A DNA stretch of 64,000 nt from NCBI GenBank assembly GCA_029207755.1, contig JARCOQ010000005.1, positions 59,903,414 through 59,967,413 on the forward strand. Direction: 5' to 3'. Each line of letters opens with the position of its first letter. The first letter of the stretch is position 1. Position numbers and translations under genes: made by a program. The notes beneath the pieces are model-generated. The model searched no databases. It saw only the letters and a list, made by a program, of their open reading frames with translations, and was not told where the DNA came from. Shown here piece after piece: positions 26,801 through 34,100 of this stretch. The DNA comes from Chamaea fasciata (Eukaryota > Chordata > Aves > Passeriformes > Sylviidae).

Positions 26801-28041
26801 AACCCAACAGTTGGGATTATGTACTCCATCAATAAGCTGACCTCTAAAAACCTTTTAGAAGTTTTCAGAACATCCAATAGTGCAGCTGAAAGGATATTCC
26901 TACACGATTTTCTCTATGTCACAATTCTGCTTTAAGGTAAAGAACCTCTCTGTATGCCCTCTACATAACATAGAGGCCAAGCAGAACTCAGCTGAGGATG
27001 CATGAACTCACCCACAGTTTTTCAATGCTTCTGAACAAGAAGAAAGAATAACATTTTCCTCTCCTACTCTGAAATACTCATGGACTCCACACGTAAAACT
27101 CAGGGATATGAAAATTATAGAAAAAAACCCTTGTGCCAGTGGTTGTCAAAATTTTAATTACTTCCTTTTCAAGGCATACCCCATAAACAAGGTAGAAAGC
27201 AATACGATTGTCAGTATGTTTTTGTGGCTAGCACTAGGTACTCCTCAGAAAATTTGCAACAGTAAGACCATGGGGAATAACAATAATAATAAAAATATCA
27301 GCTATGCTATTATTCATAACAGACAAGTTACAAAAATAATATTGTATAATAAAGAAGCAAGATGAAGGAAAAAAGTTTAGAAATTCCAAGCAATTGTCTC
27401 CAATTGATTGTCAAACATCTAGGCAAAAAAATCCCATCTAAAGAAAAACACTTTTCCAGTATAAAAACATACAATACTCAGTGTTTTAAATTTTTAAAAT
27501 TTTTCACAAAAAATCTCTAAATAATTTCAAGGTAAGAAATTTTACTGTTTCCAACAGTCTGTAAGGGAGATCTAGTAAAAAAAATTGTGAGAAAAAAAAT
27601 TCGTAAAGTATTTCTACGGTTCACCGCTTAAAAGAAATACCTATAAAATTGGCACAGGTGTATCAGTGTGTATTTTACATATACATATATATATATATAT
27701 GTATTTCTTTTTTCCTGAAGAGCAAGTATTCTAGACTTGTTAGTGTAATAAACAAGAAAAATTCTCCCTTGTTTACCACAAGGAGAGGAGTAAACAGGAA
27801 AGTGACTAGAGTCTTCCAGCAGTAGTGGTGCTGGCAAGGTCAGTTTCAGGGGCATCTAACAGAAACAACAATAACACAGACTAACCTGAAATCTGCAAGT
27901 CCCAACAACTACGTAATTGTTGCCGCCATAAGCAATGAGGGAACATGAATCTCCACTGTCAAATGGATTGAATTTTACCACGTGCACATAATCCTCGCAA
28001 TCCACAGTATAAGAAGTGTTTCTAGTAGAATCTTGCTTCAT
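8507..28041 (-). CDS. NUP37: NUP37, nucleoporin 37, complete coding sequence in 9 exons
   Basis: NUP37 is a WD40 beta-propeller of the NUP107-160 (Y) complex, the outer-ring scaffold of the nuclear pore; in mitosis the complex also works at kinetochores. Minus-strand exons: 27886-28041, 26128-26252, 25063-25135, 21375-21469, 13244-13334, 10886-11067, 9919-9969, 9421-9514 and 8507-8620. They sum to 981 bp, 326 codons plus stop, equal to human NUP37. All intron phases are consistent and all introns are GT-AG. WD40 signatures include FDGHSDYIN near residue 120, [14 protein letters not shown] near 143-156, WLIWDITRS at 232-240 and GGDHKIFFW at 314-322. The start ATG has A at -3 and is preceded by a spliced 5' UTR. 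It shares a CpG-island promoter with PARPBP. No truncation or frameshift is seen. Confidence 0.97.
8621..9420 (-). other. NUP37: NUP37 intron after coding exon 8
   Basis: 0.8 kb, AT-rich. No repeat or coding-like segment recognised. Confidence 0.85.
9421..9514 (-). CDS. NUP37: NUP37 coding exon 8 (residues 259-289)
   Basis: Completes Arg 258, then [20 protein letters not shown] and on through HHLGHPQ. The [12 protein letters not shown] core is highly conserved in NUP37. Donor GTAAAT, acceptor TTCTCAG. Confidence 0.96.
9515..9918 (-). other. NUP37: NUP37 intron after coding exon 7
   Basis: About 0.4 kb, AT-rich. Nothing recognised in it. Confidence 0.85.
9919..9969 (-). CDS. NUP37: NUP37 coding exon 7 (residues 242-257, both ends split)
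   Basis: 51-bp exon encoding [16 protein letters not shown], with Ser 241 split at the front and Arg 258 at the back. Acceptor CTGTTTTAG, donor GTATAA. Confidence 0.95.
9970..10885 (-). other. NUP37: NUP37 intron after coding exon 6
   Basis: 0.9 kb, almost half of it a plus-strand CR1 fragment (about 10388-10798). Nothing else recognised. Confidence 0.85.
10388..10798 (+). mobile_element. CR1 LINE 3' fragment with ORF2 C-terminal remnant
   Basis: Sense-strand CR1. The phrases GGGACTGGAGCATCTCTTAC, GTTCAGCCTCAAGAAG, AATGGGCACAAACTGATACA and CTGGTCCCTTCCAACCT-like text mark the end of ORF2 and the 3' UTR. It ends near GATTCTTTGA. It lies antisense to NUP37 and contains stop codons. Confidence 0.92.
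10886..11067 (-). CDS. NUP37: NUP37 coding exon 6 (residues 181-240, 241 split)
   Basis: 182 bp. It encodes [20 protein letters not shown] and on through [20 protein letters not shown] and DITRS, plus AG of the split Ser 241. The acceptor is TTTTTTAACAG and the donor GTATTT. It covers two propeller blades. Confidence 0.96.
11468..11655 (+). mobile_element. CR1 LINE 3' fragment
   Basis: Reads GGAATGGGCTGGCCAGGGAA, then CACCATCCCTGGAGGTGTTC and TTCCGACCTAAATGATTCTG, the sense-strand CR1 3' UTR ending in a degenerate ATTCT repeat. The central part is diverged. Confidence 0.85.
11838..12050 (-). mobile_element. CR1 LINE 3' fragment
   Basis: Plus strand begins ATAGAATCACAGAAGGATTG and GGTTGGAAAGGAACTTAAAA, followed by GCCATGGGCAGGGACACC and GGGCAACCTGTTCCAATGCC. 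These are reverse-complement CR1 3' end signatures. Confidence 0.93.
13244..13334 (-). CDS. NUP37: NUP37 coding exon 5 (residues 151-180)
   Basis: Completes Arg 150, then [20 protein letters not shown] and on through [10 protein letters not shown]. The donor is a weak GTTGTG, and the acceptor is CTCTAG behind a long pyrimidine tract. Conservation of the peptide stops exactly at that donor. Confidence 0.94.
16942..17375. repeat. Tandem duplication, 2 x 217 bp
   Basis: Copy 1 (16942-17158) and copy 2 (17159-17375) agree throughout except for one base, GGATCTGCC versus GGATATGCC. Each copy begins AAAAAACGTGTTATC and ends with a TACTACTACTAC stretch before GAAAT. The unit does not resemble CR1. 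Confidence 0.97.
17802..17842. repeat. Poly(T) tract, 41 nt
   Basis: Uninterrupted T run on the plus strand in the large NUP37 intron, flanked by CAGAAAGCTC and AAAAGCTGAC. Long enough that the assembled length may be unreliable. Confidence 0.93.
18360..18422. repeat. A/C-rich low-complexity stretch
   Basis: Irregular AACAAAACAAAAACC-type sequence in a NUP37 intron; simple low complexity. Confidence 0.8.
21375..21469 (-). CDS. NUP37: NUP37 coding exon 4 (residues 119-149, 150 split)
   Basis: Encodes [20 protein letters not shown], then [11 protein letters not shown] plus AG of the split Arg 150. This is a textbook WD40 repeat (GH ... SDDHTCR.WD). Donor GTATGC, acceptor GGCAG. Confidence 0.96.
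22603..22622. repeat. Poly(T) tract, 20 nt
   Basis: Uninterrupted T run in a NUP37 intron. Confidence 0.9.
23515..24035 (-). mobile_element. CR1 LINE 3' fragment
   Basis: On the plus strand it opens ATAGAATCATCAAGGTTGGA, the reverse complement of the CR1 3' end. It continues with the diagnostic CR1 phrases GGCAGCCTGTTCCA, CCCCTTGTCCTATCAC and CTGAACAACCCCAGTTCC. It is 5'-truncated and mutated, in the same orientation as NUP37. Confidence 0.93.
25063..25135 (-). CDS. NUP37: NUP37 coding exon 3 (residues 95-118)
   Basis: 73 bp. Completes Arg 94, then [20 protein letters not shown] and on to FK, with donor GTAAGG. The [12 protein letters not shown] segment is characteristic of vertebrate NUP37. 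Confidence 0.95.
25136..26127 (-). other. NUP37: NUP37 intron after coding exon 2
   Basis: About 1 kb, AT-rich. The plus-strand open frame near 25745-26068 has no splice context and no recognisable protein similarity. Nothing else seen. Confidence 0.8.
26128..26252 (-). CDS. NUP37: NUP37 coding exon 2 (residues 53-93, 94 split)
   Basis: Begins [20 protein letters not shown] and ends PPQI plus AG of the split Arg 94. Donor GTACTT, acceptor TTCTGTAG. It encodes the linker and first propeller blade, with IAWSPETRL conserved. Confidence 0.96.
26253..27885 (-). other. NUP37: NUP37 intron after coding exon 1
   Basis: AT-rich intron with an AT dinucleotide run at about 27676-27703. No CR1 copy and no coding-like segment recognised. 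Confidence 0.85.
27676..27703. repeat. AT-rich microsatellite
   Basis: ACATATACATATATATATAT-type run within a NUP37 intron, partly self-complementary. Confidence 0.85.
27886..28041 (-). CDS. NUP37: NUP37 coding exon 1 (residues 1-52)
   Basis: Opens [20 protein letters not shown] and ends GTCRFQ, in phase 0, before donor GTTAGT. The same exon extends upstream as 5' UTR to an acceptor at 28105/28106. Confidence 0.96.
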
Positions 28042-28105
28042 TTTCAGGGAACTAAGTCAGGGTATCACAGAAGTGATGTCTTCTCCAGGATGAAAATCAA
28101 CATTC
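28042..28105 (-). other. NUP37: NUP37 5' UTR part of exon 2
   Basis: 64 nt of leader between a good acceptor (TTTTTTTGTAG, complement ending at 28106) and the NUP37 start codon. An upstream non-coding exon in the CpG island is therefore expected. Confidence 0.65.
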
Positions 28106-29496
28106 CTACAAAAAAATTTAAAAAAGCATAGATGACTCATTTGCACAAATAAAAAATGTAAAGTATTTGTGGCAAATAAAAAATTCCTAGAACACGTTCA
28201 AGAACACAAAAGTTGCACTTAAGCTTATTAGATGTAGCCTGTTTGTTTCATCAAAGTATTTACTAAACTAATATACATTCAAAAGTGTTTCTTACAGACT
28301 TCAGCAATAACTGCAGATTTTGTGCTAGCCTTGGCAACCCAATGTCCATACAAAAAAACCAAGTAACTGTACCCACCAGAAGAGTCACAGACAGCATTTT
28401 AACATTTTCAACCAAACGACAAGGAACAATACATTGCTACCTTCAAATTCTCTTAACTTGTCTACCTCTTTACAGATCGTGTGTCTAACTAAAAACCAAG
28501 TTAACCAACGACGCAAAATTGTAAATGAAAATACTGTTGTCATTCAACCACTTTTCGGGAAAGTAAGGGTTCTGTGCTAGAACACAAGAAGTCAAGATAC
28601 ACCATTGATTTCAGAATCCTTTTAGTCCCAGTACAGATTTGACATTAGTTTATGTCTTTTTGGGGAATCAGACCTTTAACTACAGACCTTGTGGAAAACT
28701 AGCTTGAAATCTCAGGCCTTTAATGGATTTTGGTGTGTAAACGATCTGAAGGTCTCAGCATCCAAGACTGAATGTTCTGCTTGGGAGCCTGCCAGGTCTG
28801 ACAGAGGCATCACTCAAACACCGAGAGGCTCTCCATAGCTGTGTGTTTATTTTCTAATTCATACAACAGACCACTATATTACCATAAATACTTTAACCAT
28901 ATAATTTGCCTAGCTTTGCTCCTAAACCCAAATGCAAGTTTTAATCCTATCCATAGTTTTCTTCCTCTTAGGCTTCCCATGAACACAAGCCATTATAGAA
29001 TCACACAGTGTTAAGGGGTTGTGATGGACCTTAAAGATTATCTAGTCCCAAAACCCGCTGCCATAGGCAGGGGCATCTCCCACTAGACCAGGCTGTCAAT
29101 GCCTCATCCAGCCTGGCCTGGAACACTGCCAGGGTTCGGGCAGCCACATCCTCCCCGGGCAACCCGTTACAGTGGCTAGCCATCCTCACCGTAAAGAATT
29201 TCTTCCTCGCGCGTACTAACTAAAGTTTCCCATCTTTCAGTTTGTACCCATTGCTCCTCGTCCTCTCACTACGGTTCCTGACAAAGTCCCTCTCCGGCTT
29301 CTCTGTAGCGCCACTTGAGATGCTGGAAGTGCTATGAGCTCTCCACGAGGGCTTCTCTTCTCCAGGCTGAACAACGCCAACTTTCTCAGCCTGAATTATC
29401 GGTTACCGGACCAGCCTAAAAATACCAAGAGCCTTACTACCTTAATTTCTTTACAAAACGCGGTTAGGGCAACTGAGCCGCGTGGGTGCGCGTTAC
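28106..29496 (-). other. NUP37: Putative NUP37 intron 1 (5' UTR intron)
   Basis: From a candidate donor in the CpG island (GGGGAG/GTAACG, complement of 29490-29500) to the acceptor at 28106. It contains a CR1 fragment whose distal end sits about 100 bp from the proposed donor. The donor choice is inferred. Confidence 0.5.
28993..29395 (-). mobile_element. CR1 LINE 3' fragment abutting the shared promoter
   Basis: Plus strand starts TATAGAATCACACAGTGTTA. It continues through GCCATAGGCAGGGGCATCTC, CCTGGCCTGGAACACTGCCA, CCATTGCTCCTCGTCCT and CTCCAGGCTGAACAACGCCA. It is a reverse-complement CR1 3' region ending just before the CpG island, and it keeps several CpGs. Confidence 0.92.
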
Positions 29497-29702
29497 CTCC
29501 CCCCATCCATGCGCATCCTTTGCCCTCCTACTCCCTCTTTTTCCTTTCAGGGCCCAGCTGCTGCTCCCCAGCCAGGCTGCCGCGGTTCCCCCGGGCCGGG
29601 GCTGGCCCGGCCCGGTCCCGCTTCACACGCACCTCGGCGGCCCCGGTTCCCGCGGCGCTCCCCGGCAGCGCCCGCCCCGGGGCGGCGGGAGCGGCGCGGC
29701 TG

Positions 29703-29709
29703 CTTCCGG
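29703..29709 (-). promoter_or_regulatory. ETS-family site (CCGGAAG)
   Basis: CTTCCGG on the plus strand, i.e. CCGGAAG on the minus strand, inside the CpG island. It is a common housekeeping promoter motif (GABPA/ELK type), called on motif alone. Confidence 0.45.
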
Positions 29710-29727
29710 GGCAGCGGCCCCGCGCCC

Positions 29728-29732
29728 ATTGG
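29728..29732 (-). promoter_or_regulatory. Inverted CCAAT box (ATTGG)
   Basis: CCCATTGGGCC on the plus strand carries CCAAT on the minus strand, 13 bp before the CHR hexamer's flanking N4 spacer. NF-Y sites next to CHR elements are typical of G2/M genes. The spacing here is tighter than usual. Confidence 0.5.
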
Positions 29733-29735
29733 GCC

Positions 29736-29751
29736 GCGCGGCGGATTTGAA
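29736..29751 (+). promoter_or_regulatory. CDE/CHR cell-cycle element (GCGCGG-N4-TTTGAA)
   Basis: GCGCGG at 29736-29741, a 4-nt spacer CGGA, then TTTGAA at 29746-29751. This is the same half-sites and spacing as the classical CDE/CHR tandem of CDK1-type promoters. CHR elements recruit the MuvB core, as DREAM (repressor in G0/G1) or B-MYB/FOXM1 (activator in G2/M). Binding and cell-cycle control of this promoter are inferred. Confidence 0.6.
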
Positions 29752-29938
29752 CGCGGCCGCCGCGCCCCGGCCCCGCCGCGGCGGCGCCGCTCCGGGACCG
29801 CGCTGAGGGCTCGGCGCCGGGGCCCTGGGCGGCCGGGAGCGCTCGGCGGTAATGGTAGTGCCGAGTCCGGCTCCTGGGAGTTAGGAGCGGCTTCGCAGGG
29901 GTTGTGGCTTGTTCGGGCTATTTCGCTGGGAGCGACAG

Positions 29939-30468
29939 GTACGCCGGGTGAGGAGAAAGATAAGCCTCCGGAGAGGTTTTACTCTGCCCCACGCTGACTT
30001 GCAGCCCACCTGTTTCGTCCTCTTTGACCGCCATGTGATGTTCACAGTATAAAGTGCGTTGTCCCCTTCAGTCGCTTTGGAGAGTGTGAAGTTGCTGTTG
30101 CAGTCGTGCTTGTTTCCCGGTGTCTCCTGTCCTCCCTGCCCGCACTTCCTCATCTTTTACAGTCGTGCCAATAGCCGGAAAACAAACGCGCTGTGGGCTC
30201 TGCTTCGGCTCTATGGAAAAAGGTCCAAGTTGAGTTTTGTTTTCTGGAAGTAAATGGAATGGGTATTGATACTTTACTGTCACTGCAGTGTTAGGAAACT
30301 TTGTTTCAGAAAAGAACAAGTTTAAAGGCAAAATTGCACTACGTTGTCACGTACCTTGTCTTGACAATTGTCTGGTACTTGTCAATGCAAGGAGGTGAGA
30401 GAGACCAAAGCATGAAGTTGTCCAGTTATTGCCAGAGAAGATAATGGCTTATAGACATAAACCCTCCC

Positions 30469-30518
<50 letters not shown>

Positions 30519-30969
30519 TTGCATTGGTAACAAAATTGGTTAGAGTTGTCTGTGTTAGTAAGTTTTAGAAATATTAAATCTCTTTTCTTCTAGGTTTTAA
30601 ACATCCTCATAGACACTCATTTGAATGTACAGCGAATGCAGAGAGTACTGAAGACACTCTGAGGCTGCTTTTGGAGACAAAGACTGTCATATTTGTAATA
30701 ACATTCCTTTATGTTGGCATAATGTACAAGGAAAGTAAAGGCTTCATGAAGGCGTGACATACATAAGCACTTTTAACCTTTTATCTTCACAGTTGCTCTG
30801 TCACAGTGAGGCAAGTTTGGTTTGGTCGGAAGAGCTTATTCTAGGAACTTGGTCTTTAAGAAGATATGACGGGGTTTGCACGGCTTGTTGGGAGGTGAAG
30901 ACCTGCATATGCCTCTGGCATACTAATATTCATTTTGCTCTTGATTATCTATATCTTCTACTCTGGACA
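29939..30969 (+). other. PARPBP: PARPBP 5' leader and leader intron region
   Basis: Downstream of the candidate leader donor (ACAG/GTACGC at 29938/29939) two strong acceptors precede the coding ATG: TTTTCTTCTAG ending at 30593 and TTTTATCTTCACAG ending at 30792. Either could begin the exon that carries the start codon. An A42 tract (30475-30516) lies in between. If the leader begins at either acceptor it contains two short upstream ORFs (30866-30898 and 30909-30926). Confidence 0.5.
30475..30516. repeat. Poly(A) tract, 42 nt
   Basis: Uninterrupted A run between the CpG island and the first PARPBP coding exon, with no recognisable retrotransposon body before it. The length may be an assembly estimate. 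Confidence 0.93.
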
Positions 30970-31119
30970 ATGGTTACTTTCCAGCAAAAAATTTTACACT
31001 TGGTCAAATGTTTCCGGAAGCGATGGCCTTTATTTTCCAACTCTGAAAGGACTACTGTATGTGGAGCAGACTGCATGTTGATGGCGTTACAACTGTCCAT
31101 GGCTGAAGTCAATAAAGAG
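30970..31119 (+). CDS. PARPBP: PARPBP coding exon 1 (residues 1-50)
   Basis: Encodes [20 protein letters not shown] and on through [12 protein letters not shown], phase 0, donor GTTAGC. The ERTTVCGAD and LQLSMAE blocks match the vertebrate N-terminus. Confidence 0.95.
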
Positions 31120-34100
31120 GTTAGCAATCTTTTCTGTATGTTCTTGGTACACCTCAGACTTGCTTCCCTTGCTGCACTTAGTGCTTAGGCACCAACTTGA
31201 AATGGCTTTTTTGGTTTACTTTGTTGCTGTTTGTTAAAACAAGGTGTGTCTGAGGCCCACATACTGCAAGGCAAGAAAATTAATATGATTAAGTGCACTA
31301 TTGAAGCAGGGTTTAGAAAAAGGAACTGCAAGACAGATGGGAGGATGGAAGTGCTTTATGTGTATATTTGAGCTCCAAACTTTAAGCATTAGTGTATCTC
31401 TGCTGGTCATGTAACTTCCATTTATCTCCATCCAATGTTTCTTTTGTGCTGTAGATCAGGGTGGGAGAACTATGGCGTTTGGGGTGCATTTTTTCCCTGA
31501 GTGCTCCAAAAATATTTTTGAACGACACGTGAAGAACACTAGTATAAAATTGATTTGGTATAGTTTGCGTGAGTTGTACTTGCCACAGTCTGTTCTTGGC
31601 TGCTGCTTTTCCTGACACTCGTCAAGTGAAGATCTGTCTGTGTGTCTGTCTGTCTATCTATCTATGTTGTGAATGTGTACCCAGTATCAGTAGGAATTAT
31701 ATGGCTTTCTCTGTGTCTGTATGTGAAGTGTCTGTCAAATGGTGGAGAGGAGGTATAACCCTGAAGTGTCTCTGAAAGAAGTGCTTAGGCTTGTCAGAGC
31801 TGGAGGATGTCTGAACCAGAAACAGTTTCAATGTACAATCAGGCCTTTGCTTGTGTCTCATCTAAGGAGACCTATTGCAATAGTTGTTTTAATAACCTAA
31901 AGATATCTTTTTAGGTCAATTAACTTAATTATTAATGAAAACAATACTGAGTGTTGCTGGAAGACTTACTCAAGTGTTGCATAGTAAGTAAAACAGTGTA
32001 GTACAAAGCTTTAGTTAAAAAAAACCAAAGCAAACATACCAAATCAACAAACACACCAGAAACAACAGAACCACATCAAAGTGAAATCCCTAAGCTAATA
32101 AAAAACCCAAACAAACAGAAAACCAGCTTCAGTATGTGAGTCAAAAAAAAAAATTGTAGTCTAAAATGTGCAGACTGGGGATATTTCTTGTACATTAAAT
32201 ATAAAACTGGTTTAGTCATCCCCCACTGTTAGAAACATTACAGTAAGGATGCTGGAATGCCAAGATACTACATTTATGCTTCTTGGAACCTAATATATTC
32301 CTGCCAGGAGCCTGGTGTCCTCACAATACCTGTGAAGGTTAAAATGAGAAAATTAGTGTGCATCCAAGTTAACTCTTTGAAAACTGATAAAATTAATGCA
32401 AAACTACATATGGAGGAGATCACTGTCATGTTTGTTGTGATTCTCAAGGGAAAACTGCAAACAGTTTTCCAAAGGCAGCTCTGGGAACTAAAATGTGTTG
32501 TTCTGTTGTATGCAAAAACTTACAGACATGGAAAGGTTATGGTTCATTGCTCCCTGTTTTCCTTACAATAAGTTTTTTCCTTCCACTGGAGGTAATTAGT
32601 TTATTCTACTTTCTCCTTTTTTTTTCCCCTCTTCCAGATAATATTCCTCTCTTCTATAAATATCTTTTCTTTCAGAGATGATTTAACAAAAATTATAGCA
32701 GTTATTTTCAACTAGTTCAATTTTGAAATGTTTAGCTTCTCCTTCAGATCTGAAGTAAGAACCAGTTTTCAAAAACCTGATTTGTTTTTTCCGATTATAC
32801 TAGTTGGTTTAATAACCTTGGCTTGCATATGTGGATTAAAACTATTTTAGCACTTGCATGTGGTGCCTCTGAAGCACAATTTCCTTAGATGTTATCCATT
32901 TTGAAGTTCATTGTCTTAAAGCAAAAGACGTCTGGTTTATTTTGCTCAGCACTGAACCCTCAAACTAAGATGCAGAGTATTACGGTTGTAGGCATGTCCC
33001 TTGTTAGGTTTCTGATTTTAATACAATGATTTCGAATTGTTAGCACCTGTAGAATGGAAATATATTTTAATAAAATCAATTGCTGCAATGAAAATAATTT
33101 TATTAACAGGCTACTGAGTGGCTGTATTGAGAAAAATCCAATACATTCAACCTATCACAAACAACCAAAATAGATTTTTCTTCCTTTAGGAGCCTGGACA
33201 ATTTTAATGGGTTTGGTGTTTTAACTGGTACCTGTATCTGCAGTGGAAATGAAAAATAGCAAAGTTTTTTGGACAACTCTAGAAAAGTTTAAAAGCTTCC
33301 TAATCTATTAATCTTAAATTTCATCCGGAATAAGGGTAGCAAAAATGTGATAAACCCTGATCAAACAGCGGGGATGAAAGAAAGAAAAAATGTATTCCCT
33401 GAATCCCTCTGAAAATACTTTGGCTTGTAGCACAGTTGTAGCCATGTGGCATAAGGTCTGCGGTAGGAGCAAATATATTTCCCCTAGACTGTTTAGTAGA
33501 GCTCTAAAATCTAGGAACATTTTCAAGGGGAAGAACCTTCCTCAGGGTTTGAAATAGTAATAACAGTTTTCAAGATGAAGTTCAGCTGAGAGTAATGGCT
33601 TTTAAGTTGACTGTTTGAACCTGTGGATCAGAAGTGGTAGAAGGTGAGTTATTAGGTCAAATAATCACCTGTCCTTTTCAGACTATGGGGTGGGAAACGG
33701 AAGTGCATAAAACAATTATTTTTTCCAGAATCTGCGAGTTTAAGTTGTCAGACTTAAGTGTGTTGTAAATCTCTTCTAGAACAAGAGTTTTGATACTGTA
33801 GGAAAAACTGCTTCATTGTTGATTTTGCAAATATATCTTCCCTTTAGAAATTTGTGTTTGTATATTTCTGTTTTTGTATAAAAACCATTTTGGTGTGTGG
33901 TTGAGTTCTGTTCTGTGCTTCCATGAGTGCATTTTCTATGCTGACTGAAGAATATTATGTTCTGTTTAGTGTCTTGTATTTCTTGAAATGATTTCCCAAA
34001 TTGTCCTGTTTCCATGTTGGCAAATGAAGAAAAATGCAGAGTTTTACCGAGTTCTTAAACTGTTCTATCTGTCTGCCTTTTGGTAATGAGATACTCCTAA

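Larger units (their letters stand above)
29460..29970. promoter_or_regulatory. Bidirectional CpG-island promoter of NUP37 and PARPBP
   Basis: About 500 bp of extremely CpG-dense sequence between two divergent genes. On the minus side a candidate NUP37 first-exon donor lies at 29496/29497 (GAG/GTAACG). On the plus side a candidate PARPBP leader donor lies at 29938/29939 (ACAG/GTACGC). Transcription in both directions therefore probably starts within roughly 440 bp. An ETS site, an inverted CCAAT box and a CDE/CHR element cluster at 29703-29751. No TATA box is evident. Long open frames across the island are composition artefacts. Confidence 0.88.

Noticed and set aside
29334..29405. Possible extra exon at the CR1/CpG-island boundary
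   Set aside because: The sequence (CTCCAGGCTGAACAACGCCA) is a standard CR1 motif on the reverse strand.
29334..29997. Plus-strand open frames of 106-171 codons across the shared CpG island
   Set aside because: Pro/Ala/Arg/Gly-rich composition in all frames is what CpG-island sequence gives. There is no homology, and the interval is explained as a promoter and non-coding leaders.
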